Positions 8,931-16,679 of a stretch of 64,000 bases of DNA are shown one piece after another; within the stretch, counting starts at the first letter, position 1; the number at the start of each line of letters is the position of its first letter. The notes beneath the pieces are model-generated. The model had not been told where the DNA came from and ran no database searches. It saw nothing but the letters and a program-made list of their open reading frames with translations. Made by a program: the position numbers and the translations under genes. This stretch comes from Actinocrinis sp035653575 (GTDB lineage: Bacteria > Actinomycetota > Actinomycetes > Streptomycetales > Catenulisporaceae), in the NCBI RefSeq assembly GCF_035653575.1, contig NZ_DASRBQ010000156.1:9041-73040 (forward strand). The letters run 5' to 3'.

Positions 8931-10037
8931 GTGACTGAAACGACATCGCTCACCGCGGACGAGATCAGACAGGCGCCCAAGGTGGCCCTGCACGACCACC
9001 TCGACGGCGGCCTCCGGCCGCAGACCGTCATCGAACTGGCCGACGCCTGTGGCTACACCGACCTGCCGAGCCGTGACGCCGCCAAGCTCGGTACCTGGTT
9101 CCGCGACGCCGCCGACTCCGGCTCGCTGCCGCGCTACCTGGAGACCTTCGACCACACGATCGCGGTCATGCAGACCGCGGACGCGCTGCGCCGGGTCGCC
9201 GCCGAGACCGTCGAGGACCTGGCCGCCGACGGCGTGGTCTACGCCGAGACCCGCTACGCCCCCGAGCAGCACCTGCGCAACGGGCTGAGCCTCGACGAGG
9301 TGGTCGAGGCGGTCAACGCCGGCTGCCGCGAGGGCGAGGAGCGCGCCGCCGCCGCGGGCCACTTCATCAAGGTCGGCACCCTGGTGACCGCGATGCGGCA
9401 GAACACCGAGCCCGGCCACAGCCTGAAGATCGCCGAGCTGGCGGTGCGGCACCGCGACTCCGGGGTGGCCGGCTTCGACATCGCGGGGCCCGAGCTCGGC
9501 TTCGGCCCGGACCTGCACGCCGACGCGTTCAAGTACCTGCGTGAGCAGTTCTTCCGCTTCACCATCCACGCCGGCGAGGCCGACGGCCCCTCCTCCATCG
9601 CCGCGGCGCTGCTCAACGGCGCGGACCGGCTCGGCCACGGCGTGCGGGTCATCGAGGACATCGAGTTCACCGAGGACGACGCCAAGCTCGGCCGGATCGC
9701 CGCGTACGTGCGGGACAAGCGGATCGCGCTGGAGGTGTGCCCGTCCTCCAACCTGCAGACCGGCATCGCCGAGACGATCGCGCAGCACCCGGTCCAGAAG
9801 CTGTACGAGCTCGACTTCAACGTGACCGTCAGCTGCGACAACCGGCTGATGAGCGGCACGTCGATGAGCCGCGAGTTCGGGCTGCTCGCGGAGAACTTCG
9901 GCTGGGACCTCTCCGACCTGGAGCTGGTCGCGCTCAACGCGATCGACGCCGCGTTCCTCGCGCACGACGTGCGCGACGCCATCGCGGACCAGATCATCAA
10001 CGGCTACGCGGATCTGCGCGGCGACGAGGACGACTGA
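8931..10037 (+). CDS. add: Adenosine deaminase
   Basis: Converts (deoxy)adenosine to (deoxy)inosine, so that purine nucleosides can go on to PNP. The 368-residue TIM-barrel protein carries HDHLDGG near residue 20 (two metal His), HAGEAD (His and catalytic Glu) at about 210, LGHGVR, and CDN with the metal Asp near 303. It follows deoA by 10 bp on the same strand and ends before a strong hairpin at 10064-10100. Confidence 0.96.
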   Translation: MTETTSLTADEIRQAPKVALHDHLDGGLRPQTVIELADACGYTDLPSRDAAKLGTWFRDAADSGSLPRYLETFDHTIAVMQTADALRRVAAETVEDLAADGVVYAETRYAPEQHLRNGLSLDEVVEAVNAGCREGEERAAAAGHFIKVGTLVTAMRQNTEPGHSLKIAELAVRHRDSGVAGFDIAGPELGFGPDLHADAFKYLREQFFRFTIHAGEADGPSSIAAALLNGADRLGHGVRVIEDIEFTEDDAKLGRIAAYVRDKRIALEVCPSSNLQTGIAETIAQHPVQKLYELDFNVTVSCDNRLMSGTSMSREFGLLAENFGWDLSDLELVALNAIDAAFLAHDVRDAIADQIINGYADLRGDEDD

Positions 10038-10063
10038 GCGCGTAAGCGCCTAAGCGCCACGGG

Positions 10064-10100
10064 CAGGGGTCTGCGTCACGTCACCGGACGCAGGCCCCTG
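10064..10100. terminator. hairpin between convergent add and the afsQ operon
   Basis: A 14-bp stem with one G-U pair and a 9-nt loop, placed between two converging genes. There is no long T-tract, as is common in high-GC actinomycetes. Confidence 0.7.
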
Positions 10101-10186
10101 TTCGGTACCGGGCTCGCTCCGCGCGCCTAGCCGCAGCCCGAGCTCTAGCCGTGGCCCTAGCTCTAGCCGACCCGAGCCTTAGCTCG

Positions 10187-10813
10187 TCAGCCCGCCGGCA
10201 TCGTCCCGACCGCGGCACCGTCCCCGGGCATCGGGACGTAGTAGTCGACCATGTCGGCGCATGCGTTCCAGGTCGGCTTCTCCGCGCCCTTGACCTGAAT
10301 GCCCACCGAGATCGACTGGTCCCAGTACTGCATCGTGCACAAGAACTGTGCCTTCGCCTTGGTGTTGAGCGGTTGGGTGACCATGTACGCGTCGGCCTGG
10401 CCGCTCGCGCGGGGTACCGCTATCAAGCCGGCCGGCAGCGCAGTGGACAGGCCTTGCGCCTCCTCCTCCTTGGTCGGCCCCTGGAGCATCGCGCCGAGCA
10501 CGGTCTCCTCGTTGGTCGTGCTGTCGCTGTTACGGTACGTCGGGGTCAGCCGACCGTCCTGGTAGAAGAACAGCACGTACTGCGAGGAGCCGACCTGCTG
10601 CGCCAGCGCCCGCTGCGCGGCGGCGCCCGACACTTCGGGAGCCGGGCCGAGGCTGGTGATCCCAGTGGGCTGGATGCCGCAACCCGAGGCCACGGGCAGC
10701 ACGAGTGCGGCCAGCAGCCCGCCGAGCTTCAATGCTCTGCGCCGCATCGCTCGCCGCCGGGTCTCGTCCCGCCGGATTTCGCTCGCCGCGCCGCCCGCCT
10801 GCTCGCTGGTCAC
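10187..10813 (-). CDS. GerMN-like lipoprotein of the afsQ operon
   Basis: A 208-residue envelope lipoprotein: Arg-rich N-terminus, hydrophobic segment and a lipobox ending at the Cys of VASGCG (about residue 45). The rest resembles the GerMN domain seen in actinobacterial lipoproteins such as LpqB. Its GTG start overlaps the sensor kinase stop by 4 bp, so it is coupled to the kinase. In S. coelicolor a lipoprotein gene also follows afsQ2 (from memory SCO4905). A role as an accessory sensor for the kinase is inference. An ATG 22 codons downstream would also give a signal peptide. Confidence 0.85.
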   Translation of the reverse strand: MTSEQAGGAASEIRRDETRRRAMRRRALKLGGLLAALVLPVASGCGIQPTGITSLGPAPEVSGAAAQRALAQQVGSSQYVLFFYQDGRLTPTYRNSDSTTNEETVLGAMLQGPTKEEEAQGLSTALPAGLIAVPRASGQADAYMVTQPLNTKAKAQFLCTMQYWDQSISVGIQVKGAEKPTWNACADMVDYYVPMPGDGAAVGTMPAG

Positions 10814-12402
10814 ACACTCACCCCCTGCGTTCGGCCATAGGGTCCCGATCCCGACCGGCCAGGACTGCGATCGCCGGCCCCGTCCGATTCCGCGAGCACG
10901 CCAACCTGTTGCTCTTTCGGGAACCTGAGCGTGAAGACGGCTCCGCCTTCGCTGCGGTTGCGTGCCGACAGCTGTCCGCCGTGCATGCGGGCGTTCTCGA
11001 AGGCGATCGACAGGCCCAGGCCGCTGCCTTCGGAGCGGCCGCGCGCCTTGTCCGCCTTGTAGAACCGGTCGAAGATGTGCGGCAGCGCGTCGGCTGGAAT
11101 GCCGGGACCGGAGTCGGCGACTTGAACGATCACGTACTGCCCGTCGTCGAACAGGCTCAGCGCCACCGGCTCGCCGCCGTGCTTGAGCGCGTTGCCGACG
11201 AGGTTCGCGATGACCACGTCCATGCGCCGCGCGTCGATCCGGGTCGCCAGCAGCGGTGGCGCGTCGACCGTCACCTTGCTCGTCCAGCCGCGGGTCGCCA
11301 GGGTCGCCTCGATCAGCTCCGGCAGGTTGATGTCCTCGATCCGCATCGCCGCGGTGCCCGCGTCGAACCGGGAGATCTCCATCAGGTCCTCGACCAGCCG
11401 GGCCAGCCGCTTGGTCTCGTTGGCGATCAGGTGCGCGGCGGAGACGGTGGTCGGATCGGCGTCCTCGACGTCCTCCAGCACCTCGGTCACCGCGGTCATC
11501 GCGGTCAGCGGGGTGCGCAGCTCGTGCGAGACGTCCGCGACGAAACGGCGGGAGGCGGCGTCCATGGCGCGCAGTTCGGCGATCGAACGGGCCAGCGCCT
11601 CGGCGGTCTCGTTGAAGGTGCGCGAGACGTCCGCGATCTCGTCCGTGCCCTTGACCTCAAGGCGGACGTCCAGGTCGCCCTGGCCGAGCATCCGCGCCGC
11701 GTGCCCGAGCCGGCGGATGGGCACCAGCACGTTGCGGGTGGCCAGCAACGCGACGCCGCCCGCGCCGAGCAGCGCGAGACCGCCGGAGACCAGGCCGATC
11801 GTCATCAGCTCGGTGAGGATCGCCTGCTCCGACTCCAGCGAGGTGAACAGGTAGACCTCGGGACCGTTCGGCTTGATCCGCGTGCCCGTCACCACGTACG
11901 GCGTGCCGTCTATGATCTTGCGCTCCTGCACGACCTGGTCGCGTGCCGCGGTCTGGAACGCCTTGGTGATGTCCTGGTTGGTGAACTGCGAGTCGCTGGC
12001 GACCGGGCCGCGCGTGGTGATCAGCAGGATCACCCCGCCGCCGTTCTTCGCCATGAAGTCCGCGATCGTGGTGTCGGTCTGCGCGGAGTTGGACTGCTGA
12101 AGCTGCGCGCCGTTGGCGTCCACGTCGGCGAGCAGTTGCGAGTGCGCGTTGGTGGCCACTCGGGAGACGAGCGCGTCCCGGATGAGGAAGTACGACGCGC
12201 CGGTGATGATCGCCGCGGTGATGGCGGCGACCGCGACGAAGCCCATGAACAGCCGCGGGCGGATTCCGGAGAGCCGCAGCCTGCGCCGATGCGCCCCGGA
12301 CCGGCGGCGGCGCTGCTCGCGCCCGATGACCTCCGCCGCGTTCGGAGGGGTCGGATAAGGTGCGGGTCCGCCGCGCGGCGGACCCGGCGTTTTTCGGCTC
12401 AC
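10810..12402 (-). CDS. afsQ2: Two-component sensor histidine kinase, AfsQ2-like
   Basis: A membrane sensor kinase of 530 residues. It has one TM helix near residues 50-72, an extracytoplasmic domain of about 130 residues, a second TM near 215-240, a HAMP linker, then HisKA with the phospho-acceptor His in DVSHELRTPL, and HATPase_c with GSGLGLSIA. The position between an OmpR-type regulator and a lipoprotein, opposite a SigE-family sigma gene, matches the afsQ locus of Streptomyces, which controls antibiotic production and nitrogen-related responses. MtrB was considered, but mtrA-mtrB is normally followed by lpqB and has no adjacent sigQ. The signal sensed is unknown. Confidence 0.85.
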   Translation of the reverse strand: MSRKTPGPPRGGPAPYPTPPNAAEVIGREQRRRRSGAHRRRLRLSGIRPRLFMGFVAVAAITAAIITGASYFLIRDALVSRVATNAHSQLLADVDANGAQLQQSNSAQTDTTIADFMAKNGGGVILLITTRGPVASDSQFTNQDITKAFQTAARDQVVQERKIIDGTPYVVTGTRIKPNGPEVYLFTSLESEQAILTELMTIGLVSGGLALLGAGGVALLATRNVLVPIRRLGHAARMLGQGDLDVRLEVKGTDEIADVSRTFNETAEALARSIAELRAMDAASRRFVADVSHELRTPLTAMTAVTEVLEDVEDADPTTVSAAHLIANETKRLARLVEDLMEISRFDAGTAAMRIEDINLPELIEATLATRGWTSKVTVDAPPLLATRIDARRMDVVIANLVGNALKHGGEPVALSLFDDGQYVIVQVADSGPGIPADALPHIFDRFYKADKARGRSEGSGLGLSIAFENARMHGGQLSARNRSEGGAVFTLRFPKEQQVGVLAESDGAGDRSPGRSGSGPYGRTQGVSV

Positions 12403-12409
12403 CGCGCGG

Positions 12410-13096
12410 TCACCTCGGCGGATCCAGGCGGTAGCCGATGCCGCGTACGGTTCGTATCAGCTGCGGCTCGGAGGGCACGACCTCGACCTTCGCGCGAAGC
12501 CGCTGCACGCAGGCGTCCACGAGGCGCGAGTCGCCGAGATAGTCGTGATCCCAGACCAGGCGCAGCAACTGCTGCCTGGAGAGGGCCTGGCCGGGGCGGC
12601 GGGATAGCTCGACCAGCAGCTTGAGCTCCGTCGGCGTGAGCGAGATGGGCTCGCCGGCCCGGGTCACCGTCATCGCCGCGCGATCGACCACCAGGTCGCC
12701 GAACACGGCCGTGTCCCCGGCGTCCGGGACGCCGTTGCCGTGCCGCCGCAGCACGGCGCGAATGCGCGCGTCCAGCACACGCGGCTGCACCGGCTTGACC
12801 ACGTAGTCGTCAGCGCCGGACTCAAGCCCGACCACGACATCGATGTCATCGCTGCGCGCAGTGAGCAGGATGATCGGAACCTGGTCGGTGCGGCGGATGC
12901 GGCGGCAGATCTCGAAGCCGTCGATACCGGGCAGCATCACGTCGAGGACCACCAGCTCCGGCCGCTGGCTCTGCCACATCTCCAGCGCCTCCTCGCCGGT
13001 GGCCGCGGTCGCGACCTGGTGCCCTTGACGGGTCAGCGCGATCTCGATGGCCATCCGGATGGACGGATCGTCTTCGACGAGGAGAAGGCTCGGCAC
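12410..13096 (-). CDS. afsQ1: OmpR-family response regulator, AfsQ1-like
   Basis: A DNA-binding response regulator of 228 residues. The receiver has the acidic pair ED at 8-9, phospho-acceptor Asp52 in VLDVMLPG and the conserved Lys in VVKPVQP; the C-terminus is a winged helix ending RTVRGIGYRLDPP. First gene of the operon with the kinase (7-bp gap) and lipoprotein. GTG start. GTnAC-type repeats lie in the shared promoter with sigQ, consistent with autoregulation and control of sigQ as described for Streptomyces AfsQ1. Confidence 0.88.
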   Translation of the reverse strand: MPSLLLVEDDPSIRMAIEIALTRQGHQVATAATGEEALEMWQSQRPELVVLDVMLPGIDGFEICRRIRRTDQVPIILLTARSDDIDVVVGLESGADDYVVKPVQPRVLDARIRAVLRRHGNGVPDAGDTAVFGDLVVDRAAMTVTRAGEPISLTPTELKLLVELSRRPGQALSRQQLLRLVWDHDYLGDSRLVDACVQRLRAKVEVVPSEPQLIRTVRGIGYRLDPPR

Positions 13097-13201
13097 CTAC
13101 CCATTCTTACCTAACTCACACGTCCATGGTCGATACCACCGGCGGCTTTAGCAGTCCTTCACACAATCGCGCATCGGCCGTGGTGAATATCTGTTCGAAT
13201 T

Positions 13202-13227
13202 GTGACGCTCCCGTGTGACCGGGTAAC
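13202..13227. promoter_or_regulatory. three GTnAC half-sites in the afsQ1-sigQ intergenic region
   Basis: GTGAC at 13202, GTGAC at 13215 and GTAAC at 13223. The half-site is that reported for AfsQ1 of S. coelicolor (GTnAC-n6-GTnAC), but spacings here are n8 and n3, so they are candidates only. Confidence 0.4.
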
Positions 13228-13292
13228 CCTGCGTAGTCAGATTTCGTCGATTCCCGCTGGAAGTGGCTGCGTGGGAGGGGTCACGAAGGCCT

Positions 13293-13308
13293 GTGGCAAT
13301 TCTGTGAC
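13293..13308. promoter_or_regulatory. near-consensus AfsQ1 box upstream of sigQ
   Basis: GTGGC-n6-GTGAC keeps the exact n6 spacing of the AfsQ1 consensus with one mismatch in the first half-site. It lies 45-61 bp upstream of the sigQ start; another half-site (GTCAC) is at 13280. Confidence 0.45.
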
Positions 13309-13353
13309 GCGAGGCGTACGCGACGATGAAATGCGGGGGCCAGGCTAATCACC

Positions 13354-13992
13354 ATGAGCTTCCAGACTCTGGCAACACTTCCGGCCCCCGCTAGGAGATT
13401 CGACGCGGGTTCGTCCGCATCCGGTTCCAAGCACACGGGTGCCACTACCTCTGACGCGCCTGCGGATTTCGCGGCGTACGTCGCGGAACGCCGCTCCTCG
13501 CTGCTGCGTACCGCGCACCAGGTCGCGGGTGACCGCACCGAGGCCGAGGACCTGCTGCAGGAGGGCCTGCTCAAGACGTATCAGGCCTGGCACCGGATCG
13601 AGGACAAGGCGGTCGTCGGCTCGTACCTGCGCCGCACCATGACGAACCACCAGATCTCGCAGTGGCGCAAGCGCCGGGTGGAGGAGTACCCCACCGACGA
13701 ACTGCCCGAGCACGGCTACGACGGCGAGTCGATGTCGCAGGTGGAGATGCGCGTCGCGGTGGCGCGGGCGCTGATGCGGCTTTCGGCGCGGGACCGCGAG
13801 GCCCTGTCGCTGCGGTACTACGGCTCGTACACGGACACTGAGATCGCCGAGCGGATGGGCGTGTCGGTCGGCACGGTCAAGTCGGCGTTGTGGCGCGCGC
13901 TGCGTAAGTTGCGCGACGACCCGGCGCTGCGCCCGCTGGCCGGGTACGTGTCGCAGAACAGCGAATGGCTCGTCGAGTCGCAGGCCGCGTAG
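13354..13992 (+). CDS. sigQ: SigE-family ECF RNA polymerase sigma factor, SigQ-like
   Basis: An alternative sigma factor of 212 residues. After a low-complexity leader of about 45 residues come region 2 (EAEDLLQEGLLKTYQAW, about 70-86) and region 4 (LSARDREALSLRYYGSYTDTEIAERMGVSVGTVKSALWRAL motif set, about 135-175), as in the SigE70 family. Transcribed divergently from the AfsQ1 regulator, the arrangement of sigQ in Streptomyces. No anti-sigma factor gene is adjacent. The Shine-Dalgarno is weak; a start further downstream is possible. Confidence 0.85.
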   Translation: MSFQTLATLPAPARRFDAGSSASGSKHTGATTSDAPADFAAYVAERRSSLLRTAHQVAGDRTEAEDLLQEGLLKTYQAWHRIEDKAVVGSYLRRTMTNHQISQWRKRRVEEYPTDELPEHGYDGESMSQVEMRVAVARALMRLSARDREALSLRYYGSYTDTEIAERMGVSVGTVKSALWRALRKLRDDPALRPLAGYVSQNSEWLVESQAA

Positions 13993-14200
13993 CCGCAGAG
14001 AAACAAGGGGGTACGGCCGGGGTTGCGGCCGCTGCGGGCCGGTCACGGGGGTGCCCGTTCGTGGCCTGATGTCATGCGCCGATCGCGCCTGACGGGACGA
14101 GGCGACATCCGCCACTTCAATCACGCTCGGTAATGTGGAAGTCTTGCGCCGAAAGACAGCCGGAAAGACAAGCGGACTGACACGGGAGCGTTGCACTGCC

Positions 14201-15316
14201 ATGCCTGAGACGTTGAAAAAGCTACGCGAGCCGGCGGCGTTGGCCGCCGTCGTGTTCGCGGGGCTCACCCTCCTTGTCGCAGTGATCAATCTGCTCGCGC
14301 CCCCGTCCTCGAACGGGTTCTCCGAGCCCTTCGCCAATCGTGCGCACGACCAGGTCGGCGCGTTCCTCGACGTGGTCGTCGCGGCGGCCGCGGCCTTCGC
14401 GGTCTACTTGGCCAACCACGTCACCCCGGCGCTGGCCAAGGCGCGGCTGATCACGCTCGCCGCGCTGGTGGAGATGGGCGTCGCGCTGCTGTTCGGATTG
14501 GTGACCGCGCTGGCCCAGTTCGGGGCGGACGGCATCGGCGGCGAGGGCAAGTTCCTCACCTTCGTGATGGCGATCGGCGAGGGCGTCGTCGTCGCGGTCG
14601 CGGCCCTGTTCGTGTGGATGACGTGGCAGATCCTCAACCCGCAGACGGCGCGCCCGTCCGGTCAGCCCGGCCGGTTCGGCGGCGGCTGGACCGGCGGCCC
14701 GGGAGCGGGAACCGGTGCGGGCCAGGGCGGCCAGCAGTACGCGCAGCCCGGACCGCCCCCCGGCGGCTTCGGCTGGACCCCGCAGCAGGGCGCCGGCAGC
14801 CAGCCGGGCCAGCAGCCCGGACAGGCCGGCTTCGGCCAGCAGCCCGGCCAGTCGGGGCCGACCGCGTTCGGTCAGCAAGCTCAAGGACACGGGCAGGGCC
14901 CGAGCGCTGGCGCGGCCGGAGCACCGCAGCCGTTCGGCCAGGACCGCACGCAGCTGCTTCCGCCGGTTCAGGGCGGCCAGCCGCAGGGCCAGGGCCAGTC
15001 CGGGGGCTACGAGCAGCATCAGCAGTCTCAGCCGTTCGGACAGCCGCCTAGCCCCAGTGGCACTGGTTCGCACCAGCCGCAGCCGCAGCCGCCGGTCCCG
15101 CCGACGATGCAGGATTACGCGGCCGCGCAAAGCCCCTGGTCTCCGAGCGGAGTCGGTGGCTCCACTCCGCAGCCCGCGGCGCAGAACCCGGCCCACGGCC
15201 AGGGACTCGGCCAGGCACAGGGGCAAGGTCAGGGCCAGCAGATCCCGTCGTCCCACGCCGACGAGTCGGAGCCGCGCCAGGGACCGTTCCAAATCGGCGA
15301 CTGGCGCTCCGAGTAG
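14201..15316 (+). CDS. membrane protein with Gln/Gly/Pro-rich cytoplasmic-type tail
   Basis: A 371-residue protein I cannot name. ATG 14201 is preferred over the longer frame from 14135 because GGGAG lies upstream and the product then opens MPETLKKLREPAA directly before the first membrane helix. The first 145 residues hold four hydrophobic helices; the remaining ~225 residues are repetitive in GQ, PG and QP, probably disordered. No catalytic motif is visible. It sits alone between sigQ and a secreted Ala/Pro repeat protein, and could be an envelope scaffold, which is inference. Confidence 0.75.
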   Translation: MPETLKKLREPAALAAVVFAGLTLLVAVINLLAPPSSNGFSEPFANRAHDQVGAFLDVVVAAAAAFAVYLANHVTPALAKARLITLAALVEMGVALLFGLVTALAQFGADGIGGEGKFLTFVMAIGEGVVVAVAALFVWMTWQILNPQTARPSGQPGRFGGGWTGGPGAGTGAGQGGQQYAQPGPPPGGFGWTPQQGAGSQPGQQPGQAGFGQQPGQSGPTAFGQQAQGHGQGPSAGAAGAPQPFGQDRTQLLPPVQGGQPQGQGQSGGYEQHQQSQPFGQPPSPSGTGSHQPQPQPPVPPTMQDYAAAQSPWSPSGVGGSTPQPAAQNPAHGQGLGQAQGQGQGQQIPSSHADESEPRQGPFQIGDWRSE

Positions 15317-15394
15317 CGATTTGATCAAGGACTTATTAGGGCAAAACCCTACTTAAGGCCTATTGTCCGCCAGGAGGGTGAGGCGGCGTGACTT

Positions 15395-15430
15395 CGGACT
15401 GGTATCCGAGTTGCCTCGGGTACCAGTCCG
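15395..15430 (+). terminator. 16-bp stem-loop in the leader of the Ala/Pro repeat protein gene
   Basis: A 16-bp stem (15395-15410 with 15415-15430, one G-U) with a TTGC loop, directly followed by TTTT. The shape is that of an intrinsic terminator, but it sits 40 nt upstream of the next ATG, after a good ribosome site (AGGAGG at 15372). It may end the upstream transcript or act as an attenuator. An AT-rich imperfect dyad precedes it at about 15333-15356. Confidence 0.6.
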
Positions 15431-15470
15431 TTTTGCGCGGATCTCTGACCTCTGTGAGGGACGTTTCAAG

Positions 15471-16391
15471 ATGCGTCAGTCAAGGACAGCCGGGCGAATC
15501 CCGGGCAGCGCGCGCCGCCTGGCGCTCACCTCGCTCGGCGCGGGCTTGGCGGTCGCGGCGGCGGCTCCGATGGCGTCGGCCGCGACAACGGCGGCCGAGG
15601 CCGCGTCACCGGTCTCGGGAGACGTCGCCGACACCGCGGCGCTCGGCTCCACGACGACCAGCGCGGACGCGATTCCAGTGACCTCAGCCGCGACGCAGCA
15701 GCAGGCGCAGCAGGTGCGAGTGCAGGGGCGGCAGCAGGCGCAGGCCCAGCAGCAGACGCAAGCTCAGGTGCAGGGGCAGCAGCCAACGCAAGCTCAGGCG
15801 CAGTGGCAGGACGCGCCGATGACCGCTGCCGCACCGGATGCGGCGCCCGCGCCGAACGCAGCGCCCGCACCGAACGCAGCGCCCGCGCCGAACACAGCGC
15901 CCGCTCCCGATGCGGCCCCGGCTCCCAGTGCAGCACTCGCGCCGGTCTCTGCCTCTGCGCCGGAAGCCGCACTCGCTCCCGCCTCGGCATCCGTGCCCGA
16001 CGCGGCCCCCGCTCCGGCTGCTGTCTCCGCGCCGGAAGCTGCCCTCGCCCCGAACGCAGCGCCCGCTCCTGACGCGGCGCCCGCTCCTGACGCAGCGCCC
16101 GCTCCCGATGCGGCCCCCGCCCCCAACGCAGCGCTCGCGCCCGAGGCTGCCCTTGCTCCCGAGCTGGCGCCCGTGCCCGCTGCGGCCCCGGCTCCCAACT
16201 GGTCGCGGCTCGGCCGGCTCAAGCTCTACCCGCTTGCCGGCACCGGCGTCGACCCGCTGTCGAATGTGGTCGACACCAGCCTCGGCGGCATCCCCGTCTC
16301 GACTCAGCCGGTAAGCGACACCTTCGCCGACGGCCTCCCGGTCTCCGACCTGCCGTTGCTCGGAACGCTGCTTGGCGGACCGCACAACTGA
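15471..16391 (+). CDS. secreted Ala/Pro-repeat protein
   Basis: A 306-residue exported protein of unknown function. The ATG at 15471 has GAGGGA upstream and opens a typical signal peptide (Arg-rich start, hydrophobic core, cleavage near MASA-A at about residue 38). A Gln-rich stretch follows, then about 20 copies of a six-residue unit of the type NAAPAP/DAAPAP (residues about 120-245), which looks like a wall-spanning stalk. The last 60 residues (from WSRLGRLKLYPL) are non-repetitive, with two related PVS-type segments, and may be the functional head. No LPXTG or membrane anchor is seen. Confidence 0.75.
   Translation: MRQSRTAGRIPGSARRLALTSLGAGLAVAAAAPMASAATTAAEAASPVSGDVADTAALGSTTTSADAIPVTSAATQQQAQQVRVQGRQQAQAQQQTQAQVQGQQPTQAQAQWQDAPMTAAAPDAAPAPNAAPAPNAAPAPNTAPAPDAAPAPSAALAPVSASAPEAALAPASASVPDAAPAPAAVSAPEAALAPNAAPAPDAAPAPDAAPAPDAAPAPNAALAPEAALAPELAPVPAAAPAPNWSRLGRLKLYPLAGTGVDPLSNVVDTSLGGIPVSTQPVSDTFADGLPVSDLPLLGTLLGGPHN
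15837..16190 (+). repeat. 18-bp degenerate repeat array coding for AAPAP(N/D) units
   Basis: About 20 imperfect 18-bp units that give six-residue repeats in the protein. The array is the most repetitive stretch of the window and a probable site of copy-number variation. Confidence 0.75.
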
Positions 16392-16416
16392 CCGGTCCTC
16401 AGCTCGCGCGCGTGCA

Positions 16417-16536
16417 CATCTTGCGGATCGCAGGCCAGACCACTTCGCGGATCGCGTGCCTGGCCACCTCGCGGATTGCGTGCTTAACCACTTCGCGGAT
16501 CGCGTGCGTGTGTACTTCGCGGATCGCATGCCAATA
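16417..16536. repeat. five tandem imperfect 24-bp repeats, intergenic
   Basis: Units at 16417, 16441, 16465, 16489 and 16513 share the core TTCGCGGATCGC. They lie between two converging genes. The 8-codon period keeps frames open on both strands, but no ribosome site or plausible protein goes with them. Confidence 0.8.
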
Positions 16537-16679
16537 GCGAGTGGCCCTCTGGTCCACTACACACGTCCGGCGCCGGTCGGCGGCTTCACGAGAGCCTGCC
16601 GATCGGCGCCGGATTCGTGCGTGTCGGATTCCGGGCCAGCACGCGCTGCGCCCGCACGCGCTGGCCTGCCCTCTGCCGG

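Noticed and set aside
10705..12624. 639-codon frame opposite the sensor kinase
   Set aside because: Complement of a well-defined histidine kinase; product has no domain logic.
10810..13096. MtrA-MtrB two-component system
   Set aside because: The downstream lipoprotein is short and a SigE-family gene is divergent; the layout fits afsQ, not mtrAB-lpqB.
15388..15681. 97-codon ORF starting at GTG 15388 with a good ribosome site
   Set aside because: Overlaps the signal peptide of the secreted repeat protein in another frame and becomes Arg-rich shadow sequence; kept only as a possible leader start.
16417..16536. CRISPR array
   Set aside because: Repeats are directly adjacent without unique spacers, and no cas genes are present.
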